Assembly: GCF_963667135.1 (NCBI RefSeq)
Contig: NZ_OY762974.1
Coordinates: 2,976,001 to 3,040,000 of the forward strand
Direction of reading: 5' to 3'
DNA: 64,000 nucleotides
DNA from: an uncultured Macellibacteroides sp.
GTDB taxonomy: Bacteria; Bacteroidota; Bacteroidia; Bacteroidales; Tannerellaceae
The notes beneath the pieces were generated by a model. It was not told the origin of the DNA. It searched no databases and saw nothing but the letters and a program-made list of their open reading frames with translations. The translations under genes were made by a program, and so were the position numbers. This document shows positions 18,485 through 26,221 of this stretch, in pieces; the first letter of the stretch is position 1; each line of letters opens with the position of its first letter.

Positions 18485-19705
18485 ATGCGCAGTACATTCA
18501 AACTATTATTCTATATCAATCGGGCAAAAGTAAAGTCCGATGGCACAACAGCCGTTATGTGTCGTATAAGTATTGACGGTAAAAGTTCCACACTCACAAC
18601 GGGGATCTATTGCCGGCTCGAAGACTGGAACGCCCAAAAAGGCGTAATCAAGATGGAAAGAGACAATAACCGCCTGAGAGAGTTCCGCAATCGTGTCGAA
18701 CAGACCTACGAACATATTCTTAAATGTCAGGGAGTAGTCAGCAGTGAACTTCTGAAAAATACGATTATTGGGGTAAACTCCATTTCGACTAATCTGCTCG
18801 AAGCCGGTGAAGTGGAAATCGAACGCTTACGGGTTCGTTCAATAGAGATAAACTCGACCAGTGCCTATCGCCAATCCAAACTCTCACAGCTGAATTTACA
18901 AGAATTTCTTTGCTCCCGGGGAATGGAGAATATAGCTTTTTCGGATATTACCGAAGAGTTCGGGGAGTCGTTCAAAACCTCTATGAAAACAATCCATGAG
19001 CGGAAATCGGCATATATAAACAAATGCCTTACGTGGCTCAACCGCCTTATCTACATTGCCATTGACCAGCAGGTGTTGAGAAGTAACCCGCTTGAAGATG
19101 TAAGATACGAAAAGAAAGAACCGGTAAAGCACCGGTACATAAGTAAAAACGACTTGAAGCGGATTATGGAAGCCCCGATAAACGAACCACGGTTAGAGCT
19201 GGTTCGCAGGGCTTTCATTTTTTCTTCGCTGACGGGACTTGCCTATGTGGATATGCACCGCCTTTATCCGTCCCATATAGGGAAAACAGCTGATGGCAGG
19301 CTCTATATCCGAAAACAACGGACAAAAACAAATGTGGAAGCATTCATACCCCTGCACCCGATAGCAGAGCAGATACTTTCGCTCTACAATACCACTGACG
19401 GTAGCCAACCGGTATTTCCTCTACCTGTTCGCGATATGATTTGGTACGATATAAATCAAATAGGTGTTTCTATGGAGCTGAAAGACAATCTTTCCTACCA
19501 CCAAAGTCGCCACAGCTTCGCAACGTTGGCACTTTCGGCAGGACTTTCTATTGAGAGCATTGCCAAAATGATGGGGCATGCAAATATTTCCACCACACAG
19601 GGTTATGCACAAATCACCGAACAGAAAATATCGGAAGATATGGATAAATTAATGACGCGAAGAAATATGAAAAGTGCCGAAACTAGACAAAGAATAAACC
19701 CATGA
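18485..19705 (+). CDS. Tyrosine recombinase (integrase 2 of the element)
   Basis: This 406-residue recombinase has the same three-part layout as its neighbour but is clearly divergent. Catalytic His339 and Arg342 lie in YHQSRHSFATL and the nucleophile is Tyr374 in TTQGYAQIT. The first arginine box reads LTGLAYVDM, with Ala at about residue 253. Tandem recombinases suggest that integration and excision, or two strand exchanges, are shared between the pair; which one is needed is not readable here. The end overlaps the RhuM-like gene by 4 bp, so these genes form one transcript. Confidence 0.93.
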   Translation: MRSTFKLLFYINRAKVKSDGTTAVMCRISIDGKSSTLTTGIYCRLEDWNAQKGVIKMERDNNRLREFRNRVEQTYEHILKCQGVVSSELLKNTIIGVNSISTNLLEAGEVEIERLRVRSIEINSTSAYRQSKLSQLNLQEFLCSRGMENIAFSDITEEFGESFKTSMKTIHERKSAYINKCLTWLNRLIYIAIDQQVLRSNPLEDVRYEKKEPVKHRYISKNDLKRIMEAPINEPRLELVRRAFIFSSLTGLAYVDMHRLYPSHIGKTADGRLYIRKQRTKTNVEAFIPLHPIAEQILSLYNTTDGSQPVFPLPVRDMIWYDINQIGVSMELKDNLSYHQSRHSFATLALSAGLSIESIAKMMGHANISTTQGYAQITEQKISEDMDKLMTRRNMKSAETRQRINP

Positions 19706-20082
19706 GAAGAGAATTGAGAATCGGCGACAGCCAAATAATTACGATAGAAAATGGCATTGTACACATCCCTTTGATGGGCGATAGTTGGATGATACAACAT
19801 GAGATTGCCAGCTTCTTCGAATGCTTTGTTTCCAAAGTGAATAGCAATATCCGTTCGATACTCAAAAGTGCTGTGCTGTGTGAATCGGACGTTTGTCGAA
19901 TCTATCATTATCAAAACGGCAATTCAGTTGAGCAATATAGTTTGGAAATGATAATCGCCCTTTCATTTCGGATTGAATCGAAGAATGCGCAAGTATTTCG
20001 GAAGTGGTTGCTTAGAAAACTATCTAAAGCAGAAATCCCTGAAATACTGATAAGGTCTATTCAAAATCAGCTATTGAATTGA
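19702..20082 (+). CDS. RhuM-like small protein
   Basis: This 126-residue protein resembles the N-terminal part of RhuM-family proteins (PF13310): a short strand segment, a winged-helix-like region (WMIQHEIASFFECFVSKVNSNI), then EQYSLEMIIALSFRIESKNAQVFRKWLLRKL, which corresponds to the family's YNLDVIISVGYRVxSxRGxxFRxW block. Full-length RhuM proteins are more than twice as long, so this is either a short variant or the DNA-binding half. It overlaps the second recombinase by 4 bp and ends just before a hairpin. A role in controlling recombination or excision is an inference from position. Confidence 0.6.
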   Translation: MRRELRIGDSQIITIENGIVHIPLMGDSWMIQHEIASFFECFVSKVNSNIRSILKSAVLCESDVCRIYHYQNGNSVEQYSLEMIIALSFRIESKNAQVFRKWLLRKLSKAEIPEILIRSIQNQLLN

Positions 20083-20101
20083 CCAATCTTTTCCACAGAA
20101 C

Positions 20102-20136
20102 AACGGCAGGCTATCCAACTTCGGTAGCCTGCCGTT
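20102..20136 (+). terminator. Hairpin after the integrase operon
   Basis: AACGGCAGGCTA (20102-20113) and TAGCCTGCCGTT (20125-20136) form a perfect 12-bp stem with an 11-nt loop, 19 bp after the RhuM-like stop. It sits between convergent genes and may work in both directions. Confidence 0.65.
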
Positions 20137-20148
20137 TCATAACGGCGT

Positions 20149-20254
20149 AAAAGTTATTTCCCGTCCAACTTCGGTTATTTCCCGCTCATGGCTTCCCAGC
20201 CGTTTGGAGGGGCGGAAGCCCACGGGAATAACCGGTTGTCCGAGAATAACTTTT
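20149..20254. repeat. Long imperfect palindrome between convergent element genes
   Basis: AAAAGTTATT (20149-20158) and AATAACTTTT (20245-20254) are perfect arms, and inside them GGTTATTtCCCG/CGGGAATAACC and GGCTTCC/GGAAGCC also pair. The whole folds as one interrupted stem of more than 35 pairs by eye. It lies between the integrase operon and the first HTH gene. The function is unknown; a structured RNA or a protein-binding site are both possible. Confidence 0.45.
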
Positions 20255-20282
20255 GCGGTAAATGGCTTGTCAGACCACGCCA

Positions 20283-20582
20283 TTACTTAAACTTATCCCG
20301 ATAGCCTTCTTCCAGCAGTTTCTCAATATCGGAAGACCGGTACAGGATTTTACCGCCCAGTTTGACATAGGGAATACGCCCTTCGTTGCGATAATCCTGC
20401 AAACTCCTGCGACTGATTTTTAGTTTCTTCGACAACGCCTCGTCCGTATAAAAGCTCTCTCCGTTAAGCGTTGGCTTTCGGGAGGAAAACAAACGCTCTA
20501 AAGAAGATGAGAGCCTATCCAATGAAAGAAAAAAGGATTTTACCCTTTCGCTGTTTTCCTGTGTGATTAATTCGTTAGCCAT
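20283..20582 (-). CDS. Excisionase-type helix-turn-helix protein (HTH_17)
   Basis: This 99-residue protein has a C-terminal MerR-like winged helix of the excisionase group: YTDEALSKKLKISRRSLQDY, then RNEGRIPYVKLGGKILYRSSDIEKLL (about residues 42-92). The N-terminal 40 residues are helical and charged. Such proteins bend DNA at attachment sites to favour excision, or regulate transfer genes of Bacteroides elements. It is on the minus strand facing the integrase operon, with a similar HTH gene 137 bp upstream of its start. Confidence 0.85.
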   Translation of the reverse strand: MANELITQENSERVKSFFLSLDRLSSSLERLFSSRKPTLNGESFYTDEALSKKLKISRRSLQDYRNEGRIPYVKLGGKILYRSSDIEKLLEEGYRDKFK

Positions 20583-20719
20583 AAATGGTTCGTTTTTTTG
20601 ATGATTAATTCTACTTATCTATTTTTTACTCAATTCTTCATATAGCTGCCCCAGCCTGTGATATGTAACCCATAAGCCATGCAGGGATATTCAGGTATAA
20701 CTATAATCTTCTTCCATAT

Positions 20720-21031
20720 TTATATTCGTTTACCTTTATAAACAGCCACTTTGCGTTTATCTTCCACCAAAGGAACAATCTTTTCCACATCTTCCGCTTT
20801 GTAGTAGATCTTGTGGTTGATCCGGGTATAACCCAATGTTCCGTTATCCCTGAGAGTCTGTAAAGTCCTTAGTGATATGTTCAACAGCAGGCATACATCC
20901 TGATTGTCCAGCCATTCCTTCATATCCTTATCTCCGTGTAACCGGCAGAGAGTTTCCATGCGGGTTGCAAAACGTTCAAATTTCGAGAGTATTTTTTCAA
21001 ACGTCTGTGCATCGATATTTACTATTTCCAT
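20720..21031 (-). CDS. Excisionase-type helix-turn-helix protein (HTH_17)
   Basis: This 103-residue protein has the same fold as its neighbour: LDNQDVCLLLNISLRTLQTL, then RDNGTLGYTRINHKIYYKAEDVEKI (about residues 41-88), and a lysine-rich C-terminal tail. The N-terminal half is helical with two phenylalanines (FEKILSKFERFA). Two tandem HTH genes of this kind before the mobilization region are common in Bacteroides mobilizable elements. Their promoter should lie in the 560-bp gap to the right. Confidence 0.85.
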   Translation of the reverse strand: MEIVNIDAQTFEKILSKFERFATRMETLCRLHGDKDMKEWLDNQDVCLLLNISLRTLQTLRDNGTLGYTRINHKIYYKAEDVEKIVPLVEDKRKVAVYKGKRI

Positions 21032-21595
21032 AACATTTATATTTTAAAAATTTATTTCCTGTTTCAAAAATACGGTGGACATTGTCTACATAAAAAAGGA
21101 TTGAATTCTTTTGCAGTTACCCGCATTATCTTTCATACGTCCGGACTCCCTTTCCGGTATAAACTTCCCCTTCCTGCTACAAAATAAAACAGAATAATTC
21201 GCACTGCAATGGATTGATAACCAAGTGGAAGCATGTGGCGTTGAATTGGTTGCATGTGGCATCAAAGTCTGATTTACACCTTTGTTTCGGATAGGGATCT
21301 TAGACTGCAAGTAATTTACCAATTCCACCAGGCAGATTATCTAATTCAAAGAAAAAAAGCTGGTAAAACTGATACGATTAGCATAGTATAGATTGTCAAC
21401 ACATTATTCTTCGATGTGCAAATCAGTGCAGTTTGAACCATTTACCAAGTTGTTGGAGTAGAAAGATAAAGCAGACTCATCCATATAAACCCAATCTATA
21501 TACTATACTGATTAATCGTTGTTTATTTGCAAACGACAATCGGTTCACTGTACACACAGGAACCACACTATTCATTTTTTAATCCAGTATGTAAT
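21032..21595. other. Gene-free stretch with two spaced direct repeats
   Basis: No convincing gene lies here. GCATGTGGC occurs at 21231-21239 and 21252-21260, 21 bp apart, about two helical turns, as expected for two sites on one DNA face. The gap must hold the promoters for the HTH genes (leftward) and the DUF3408 gene (rightward); I found no exact TAnnTTTG box for either. Confidence 0.4.
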
Positions 21596-22096
21596 ATGAA
21601 AAACAAAGAGACAAGCAAAGAGACAAACAACACTGAAGACAATAAACCTTCCTTGGAAGATTGGATACCGAAGGCAACGATGTCAGAAAGGACAAACCTC
21701 TTTAATCCCACAAGTGAAGAAGTTCAAGGGCAATTCAACGAGATGAATTTGGGTGTGCAATCAAAAGAAGAGAAGGTGCAGCATACAGTTGCAAACATTA
21801 CTGACGATACTGTACAGACTGTACCTGAAGAACAGATTGTGTATACGGGATCCAAACGTACCACTAGCAAACAACGAAAAGAATCACTGGAAGAATACAG
21901 GCAAACTTTCCTGCAGGTTCCGAAACTGGAGAACCGAAAACCGGTATTTGTCAGTTGTGAGATGCGGGACAGATTAGACGAAATTGCCCGCAAATTGGGA
22001 GGGCGGAAGATGAGTGTATCGGGATTTATCGAAAACCTTGTCCGGCATCATTTGGAGATGTATCAGGAAGATATTGAGAGCTGGAAAAGGTTATAG
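21596..22096 (+). CDS. DUF3408 protein
   Basis: This 166-residue protein has a polar, likely disordered N-terminal half (rich in Lys, Glu, Thr) and a conserved C-terminal domain of about 60 residues: KPVFVSCEMRDRLDEIARKLGGRKMSVSGFIENLVRHHLEMY. This is the DUF3408 region, which resembles a ribbon-helix-helix fold. DUF3408 proteins are found mainly on Bacteroides conjugative and mobilizable elements next to mobilization genes, as here. I use ATG at 21596 rather than TTG at 21527 because the extra residues are not conserved-looking. A role in DNA binding at the transfer origin is an inference. Confidence 0.75.
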   Translation: MKNKETSKETNNTEDNKPSLEDWIPKATMSERTNLFNPTSEEVQGQFNEMNLGVQSKEEKVQHTVANITDDTVQTVPEEQIVYTGSKRTTSKQRKESLEEYRQTFLQVPKLENRKPVFVSCEMRDRLDEIARKLGGRKMSVSGFIENLVRHHLEMYQEDIESWKRL

Positions 22097-22178
22097 TGTA
22101 CTAACTGCAAATAATGGGATAAATCAGCGTACTATTCAATTTTATCCTTTCAATGCAACGAGTCTGCCTGATTAAGCG

Positions 22179-22216
22179 GAGCAAGTTTGTGTTTCGGTCA
22201 GACCGAAACCTTGCTC
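22179..22216. other. Candidate transfer origin (oriT) hairpin
   Basis: GAGCAAG (22179-22185) pairs with CTTGCTC (22210-22216), and inside it GTTTCGGTC (22191-22199) pairs with GACCGAAAC (22201-22209) around one base. The only interruption is a 5-nt bulge. It is in the 170-bp gap directly before mobC and the relaxase, the usual place for oriT. Nicking has not been shown. Confidence 0.45.
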
Positions 22217-22266
22217 TGCGAGGCGATATATCCCGCCGGTCTCATTAATAACTATAATACAATTAT

Positions 22267-22629
22267 ATGAAAACTATAAGAAACAGAAATACAAACGGCA
22301 GACCGGCCAAAGAACCTGCCGAAAAGAAAGGTTACAAGGTAACTCTGAAAATGGCAACCGAAGAATACTTTTCGCTCAAAGCCAAAGCAAGGGAGGCAGG
22401 AATATCCCGGAGTGAATATATCCGCCGTTGCATCCAATCCAGTGTAGTTAAACAATGTCTGACACCGGAGCTGATGGGTTACATCCGGCAACTTTGCGGG
22501 ATGGCTAACAACGTAAATCAGATTGCTCATAAAGCTAATGCTGCAGGATATGAAACAGCATATTCTCAAAATATTGCTATGAATCAACGGTTGGATAAGC
22601 TGATAAAAATGATAGAAGATGATTGCTAA
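22267..22629 (+). CDS. MobC/BmgB-type mobilization accessory protein
   Basis: This 120-residue basic protein has a ribbon-helix-helix-like first half (YKVTLKMATEEYFSLKAKAREAGISRSEYIRRCI) and a helical second half carrying the MobC hallmark LCGMANNVNQIAHKANA. MobC proteins bind oriT and help the relaxase open the DNA. The gene overlaps the relaxase start by 11 bp, which is the standard arrangement in Bacteroides mobilizable elements, and the candidate oriT hairpin lies 50 bp upstream of its start. Confidence 0.88.
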   Translation: MKTIRNRNTNGRPAKEPAEKKGYKVTLKMATEEYFSLKAKAREAGISRSEYIRRCIQSSVVKQCLTPELMGYIRQLCGMANNVNQIAHKANAAGYETAYSQNIAMNQRLDKLIKMIEDDC

Positions 22630-23563
22630 GATTGTTCAGGGAAGAGGCTTCCGGGGTGTAGTAAACTATGTACTTGACAAGAAAAATTCCCAATTACTGT
22701 ATGGTGAAGGTATACGGTTCAAAGACAAAGAATCCATTATTCAAAGTTTTGTCACCCAAAGTAAGCTGAATCCTAAAATTACCAAACCGGTTGCCCATAT
22801 CTCACTGGATTTCTCTTTACAGGATAAACAGAAACTGACAGACGGATTGATGGTGACTATAGCTCAGGAATACCTAAAAAGGATGGGGTATGAAAATACC
22901 CAATACATCATTGCCCGGCATCATGACACCGACCACCCGCACATTCATCTGGTGGTAAACCGTATCGACAATGATGGAAAACGTATTTCCGACCAAAATG
23001 AAAAATTGCGAAGTACGAAAATATGTATGGAATTGACAAAGGAACATAGCCTCTATATTGCTTCCGGCAAAGAAAATGTAAAGGAATATCGCCTGAAAGA
23101 ACCTGACAAAACCAAATATGAAATATATCATGCCTTACAATCAGGCATTGTAAAATCTAAAAACTGGCAGGAGTTGGAAGCGACACTGCTGAAAGCAGGC
23201 ATTACCACCGAATTCAGATACAATGGGAGTACGGACAAGATACAAGGCGTAAGGTTTACAAAGAACGGTTATTCCTTTAATGGTTCCAAAATTGACCGTA
23301 CTTGCAGTTACTCCAACATCAGTTATCAGTTGCATCAAAACGGTAGGGTAGAGCAAGACCCCATCCTTCAGACCGCAAAGCACAACCTACAGGACAACAC
23401 TATGGGATTTTCTTCGGTGGCGGAAACCGCAGCTTCTACGCTAGGAGGATTATTTGACCTGATTCAACCAATACAGACGGCATCCGGTTATGACGAAGAA
23501 CAAGTCGAAGCCTTGAGACAGGAGGCCAAAAGGCGAAAAAAGAAAAAAGGACGCAGATTATAA
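22619..23563 (+). CDS. Relaxase/mobilization nuclease (MobP family)
   Basis: This 314-residue nuclease would nick one strand at oriT and lead it into the recipient. The N-terminal domain starts MIAKIVQGRGFRGVVNYV, where Tyr17 is a candidate catalytic tyrosine, and carries the metal-binding His triad region HHDTDHPHIHLVVNRID at residues 101-117. The C-terminal third is variable and ends in a lysine-rich tail. The family is Relaxase PF03432 and the length is typical of Bacteroides mobilizable transposons. It overlaps mobC by 11 bp and is followed 39 bp later by a membrane protein gene. Confidence 0.93.
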   Translation: MIAKIVQGRGFRGVVNYVLDKKNSQLLYGEGIRFKDKESIIQSFVTQSKLNPKITKPVAHISLDFSLQDKQKLTDGLMVTIAQEYLKRMGYENTQYIIARHHDTDHPHIHLVVNRIDNDGKRISDQNEKLRSTKICMELTKEHSLYIASGKENVKEYRLKEPDKTKYEIYHALQSGIVKSKNWQELEATLLKAGITTEFRYNGSTDKIQGVRFTKNGYSFNGSKIDRTCSYSNISYQLHQNGRVEQDPILQTAKHNLQDNTMGFSSVAETAASTLGGLFDLIQPIQTASGYDEEQVEALRQEAKRRKKKKGRRL

Positions 23564-23602
23564 GCGAACTATTGTTATCAATCACGTATAAAAATAAAAA
23601 CT

Positions 23603-24253
23603 ATGGCTACAGACAAAATGAATTCTTCAGCGGTATATGAACTTTTCGAGGAATTGAAACAAAAGATTATGGAGTTGGAGAGGAAAGCAACTCTGGAGGT
23701 TCAGGCAGATACAGCTTCACATGCTGATAAAATAGAAACACTCGTGGAAGAATTGCGCACTTTTACCGCTCAAAGTCAATTCACGCCGGAACAAATCAAT
23801 GAATTACAACGAAACATGACGCAGGTTGCAGCTTATTCGTTAGGCAAAGCCAACAATAAACTGGATCAAATATTTGCCGGACTGTCCGCCCTTATTGATC
23901 CGATCAATAAAAAAATGGATCTGGTAAACCTGCCTGAACATTTCGTTATCCGTAAGGAGCATGTATACAGCTTTAAGCTGGATTTCAAAAACAGCCGAAC
24001 AGCTATTATAATTATCGTTATGGGATTAGCTATTTTCTTTTCATTAGCAGGGAATGTATGGCAATTCTACCTCAATAGCCAATTGAAGAACAACGACTTG
24101 AAATATCGCTATATTCAAATGATGGGAAAAATAAATCATGAAGCCTTCCTCAAACTGGATACAATGTTCACTTATGAACCAAACAAGGATAGTATTGCCG
24201 TTATCCGAAAGCAGGTGGAAGCTTACGAACGGTTACAGCTATATAAAAAATAG
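23603..24253 (+). CDS. MbpC-like mobilization membrane protein
   Basis: This 216-residue protein has an N-terminal coiled-coil region (ELFEELKQKIMELERKATLEVQADTASH), a single membrane segment at about residues 134-153 (TAIIIIVMGLAIFFSLAGNVW) and a C-terminal polar domain. Third-position genes after relaxases in Bacteroides elements often code such single-pass proteins, called MbpC in some. It may tie the relaxosome to the membrane or the helper's coupling protein. I see no catalytic motif, so the function is by context. Confidence 0.65.
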   Translation: MATDKMNSSAVYELFEELKQKIMELERKATLEVQADTASHADKIETLVEELRTFTAQSQFTPEQINELQRNMTQVAAYSLGKANNKLDQIFAGLSALIDPINKKMDLVNLPEHFVIRKEHVYSFKLDFKNSRTAIIIIVMGLAIFFSLAGNVWQFYLNSQLKNNDLKYRYIQMMGKINHEAFLKLDTMFTYEPNKDSIAVIRKQVEAYERLQLYKK

Positions 24254-24384
24254 TGACTCAGCGATGTGACGCTGAGCAAACAATGCTGTAGACAGGCAAT
24301 ATCAAATCAGAAAAAAGTCGCAGCACTGGAGAGTGAACGCAAAAAGCCAGAACGCTTAATTTTCTTTTACCACTTTCTTTAAGT

Positions 24385-24447
24385 CCCTCTCCCAATGGAG
24401 AGGGAACCAACGGTCAGCGACCTAAGGAGCTAATTAGGGTGAGAGGT
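24385..24447. repeat. Bacteroidetes-type intergenic palindromic repeat
   Basis: CCCTCTCC (24385-24392) and GGAGAGGG (24397-24404) form a perfect 8-bp hairpin, followed after 27 bp by TTAGGGTGAGAGG. Such CCCTCTCC..GGAGAGGG..TTAGGGTGAGG units recur in many Bacteroidetes genomes; here the usual middle seems interrupted by an extra stretch. It marks the boundary between the mobilization genes and the cargo. Confidence 0.45.
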
Positions 24448-24648
24448 TTCACCTTACTTGAAGACGAAGCCACTGACATCGACCGTGCCAATGGATTAGA
24501 CATTGCTGATTTCATTCTTGCAGAACTTAAATCTAAGAAAACCAAACTAGAAATTCAAAGTTTCTTCGGTCCTACTTTACAATCTATGATTGAAAAAAAT
24601 AAGAATTTGTTGATTCTAATAAGTGAATTAGCGTTAGAAGAAATCTAA
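24439..24648 (+). CDS. Short hypothetical frame, perhaps a gene remnant
   Basis: A GTG-started frame of 69 residues (MRGFTLLEDEATDIDRANGL...) reads through the end of a palindromic repeat, which makes the first residues suspect. The middle (ADFILAELKSKKTKLEIQSFFGP) is helical and could be the tail of a larger degraded protein. No ribosome binding site or promoter stands out. I do not recognise it; it lies between the mobilization genes and the Fur-family regulator. Confidence 0.25.
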   Translation: MRGFTLLEDEATDIDRANGLDIADFILAELKSKKTKLEIQSFFGPTLQSMIEKNKNLLILISELALEEI

Positions 24649-24742
24649 ATACCCGCAATGTAGAGTTCTGTTTTAAATCATTATATCACTGGAACTAATT
24701 CGCAATATCATTCATTTTTTCGGATTTTACCAAAACAATTAG

Positions 24743-24750
24743 TACATTTG
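24743..24750 (+). promoter_or_regulatory. -7 promoter element for the Fur-family gene
   Basis: TACATTTG matches TAnnTTTG and lies 46 bp before the ATG at 24797. The 7-1-7 palindrome of the cargo promoters is absent here, so the regulator gene does not seem to be controlled by that site. Confidence 0.6.
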
Positions 24751-24796
24751 TTTTCAAATACAGTCTATAAACTGGCGTAACATTATACTATTATCC

Positions 24797-25207
24797 ATGA
24801 AAGATACAGACGACAAACTGACGAGTAGAAATATAAAACCAACTGCTATGCGGGAATTGGTTTTGGACATTCTAACGGAACAGAAAATGGCAATTAGCTT
24901 ATCTGATTTAGAACAAAAGTTTCATAAATCTGATAGAGTTACATTGTACCGCACTCTCAAAACATTCGAGGAAAACAAGCTGATTCATAGCATAGACGAC
25001 GGAACTGGTGCAGTTAAATACGCTCTTTGTAAAGAATCATGCCAATGTCACCCGGAAGATTTACATGTTCACTTTTTTTGCCTAAAATGTCAACATACAT
25101 TTTGTCTGAGTGACATTCCAATTCCTTCTATCAATCTACCAGTTAATTTTAGTATGGAAAACATAAATATGGTTGTAAAAGGAGTGTGTTCAAACTGCAA
25201 CAATTAG
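24797..25207 (+). CDS. Fur-family metal-responsive regulator
   Basis: This 136-residue regulator has a winged-helix N-terminal domain with the recognition helix at about residues 45-60 (SDRVTLYRTLKTFEE) and a C-terminal dimer/metal domain. Structural zinc cysteines are Cys95/Cys98 (FFCLKC) and Cys131/Cys134 (VCSNC); further ligands could be Cys78, Cys82, Cys84, His85, His90 and His92. The extra cysteine cluster CKESCQCH is worth noting. It is the first cargo gene; a 7-1-7 palindrome of the Fur-box type starts 2 bp after its stop and recurs before the P-type ATPase gene. Control of metal export by a Fur homologue, rather than MerR or ArsR, is the unusual point. Metal identity is not shown. Confidence 0.9.
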   Translation: MKDTDDKLTSRNIKPTAMRELVLDILTEQKMAISLSDLEQKFHKSDRVTLYRTLKTFEENKLIHSIDDGTGAVKYALCKESCQCHPEDLHVHFFCLKCQHTFCLSDIPIPSINLPVNFSMENINMVVKGVCSNCNN

Positions 25208-25209
25208 TT

Positions 25210-25224
25210 TGCAACTCAGTTGCA
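25210..25224 (+). promoter_or_regulatory. 7-1-7 palindromic operator, copy 1
   Basis: TGCAACTCAGTTGCA is a perfect 7-1-7 palindrome, the geometry of Fur-family boxes. Its centre lies 21 bp before the first base of the -7 box at 25238, exactly as in copy 2 at 32429-32443. The site covers the region where the -33 element would be. Confidence 0.75.
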
Positions 25225-25237
25225 TAAACTTTTTACT

Positions 25238-25245
25238 TATCTTTG
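25238..25245 (+). promoter_or_regulatory. -7 promoter element of the pump operon
   Basis: TATCTTTG matches TAnnTTTG, 31 bp before the ATG at 25277. It lies downstream of a possible upstream in-frame start at 25220, so translation should start at 25277. Confidence 0.7.
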
Positions 25246-25276
25246 CGGTTGTTCTAACAGTTGTAATCAAATTTCT

Positions 25277-25672
25277 ATGAACAGAATGGGGAAAAATAGT
25301 AAGTTTATATTAATGTTACTGGCTGGTCTGGTAATATTACTTCATTCTACAATTCCGCACCATCATCATTTCGATTCATACAGCGACCACAATAATAGTA
25401 ATTCTTGCCAATCAGAAAAAAGAGGTGAGTCTTCCAGTGAAGCCAATAAGCATTGTCATGCTCTAAACAATATTGTTTTTACAAAAGCTAATGCAATAAC
25501 TTTTAATGCGAATACTGCATCAACTGCTATGTTGTTTGTTTTCGCTGCATTTGATCTGGTAAGACTCTACGACAGAGTTTTACTAACTATTTTCCCAATT
25601 AAAGATATTGTTATCCTAAAACAATATCTTTCCTCAGAACTATCCATTAGAGGTCCTCCTACCTTAGTTTAA
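25277..25672 (+). CDS. His-rich exported or membrane protein of the metal operon
   Basis: This 131-residue protein has an N-terminal hydrophobic segment (FILMLLAGLVILLHSTI, residues 10-26), then a metal-ligand-rich stretch with HHHH at 28-31, further histidines at 38, 59 and 61 and cysteines at 44 and 60, and a second hydrophobic segment near 84-105. It is the first gene under the palindromic operator. The location of the His cluster just outside the membrane suggests metal capture in the periplasm before export. I do not recognise the family with confidence; small His-rich proteins at this position occur in other Bacteroidetes metal loci. Confidence 0.7.
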   Translation: MNRMGKNSKFILMLLAGLVILLHSTIPHHHHFDSYSDHNNSNSCQSEKRGESSSEANKHCHALNNIVFTKANAITFNANTASTAMLFVFAAFDLVRLYDRVLLTIFPIKDIVILKQYLSSELSIRGPPTLV

Positions 25673-25746
25673 CTTCTTCTTACTTAGTATTTTTATTTCC
25701 CTGGCAGAAATGTCAGACTCTTGTTCATTTTTAAAATTTAGCTCTA

Positions 25747-26214
25747 ATGAGTAAAAGAAAACTGACAAAAAGGGAATTGCGGGAAAGGCAGGTTTTCGAA
25801 GATAAAAAATTTAATCGGACGTTGCTCATTAGTTTTAGCTCACTTTTCGTTTTTATAATTTTTTATTTAGTGTTTCATACCTTCTGGCATGATACAAAAT
25901 ACACCTACCGTCAATATGCATTATATGGCAAGCAAGTTCCGGCAGAGCTTGTATGTATGAATGGTGACAAACTTCTCAAGCATGAAAGCATAAAACTTAG
26001 TTACAAAGGAAAAAAATATTCCTTCTGCAACCAAGACTGTTATGATCATTTTGTCAACCACTTTACGGAAGATGCATTTATCTCGGATCCGCTTTCAGGT
26101 GACACTATTTGCAAAGCAGATGCTTTGTTGGGATTAAAAAATCAAGGAAATCCAGAGATTGTTTATTTCCAGAACTTAAAAACATTCAATCAATTTTATA
26201 AATCAAGAAAATAA
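25747..26214 (+). CDS. Membrane-anchored TRASH-like metal-binding protein
   Basis: This 155-residue protein has a basic N-terminus, one membrane segment (about residues 25-46) and a soluble domain with Cys70, Cys94 and Cys98, giving C-x23-C-x3-C. The TRASH domain has C-x19/22-C-x3-C and binds heavy metals, so the spacing is one residue longer than usual; a YHS-like fold is the alternative. The context KKYSFCNQDCYDHF fits both. It lies 74 bp after the His-rich gene and 7 bp before a 41-residue membrane peptide, all upstream of the CzcA-type pump. It is likely a metal sensor or chaperone facing the periplasm. Confidence 0.7.
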   Translation: MSKRKLTKRELRERQVFEDKKFNRTLLISFSSLFVFIIFYLVFHTFWHDTKYTYRQYALYGKQVPAELVCMNGDKLLKHESIKLSYKGKKYSFCNQDCYDHFVNHFTEDAFISDPLSGDTICKADALLGLKNQGNPEIVYFQNLKTFNQFYKSRK

Positions 26215-26221
26215 ATGACTT

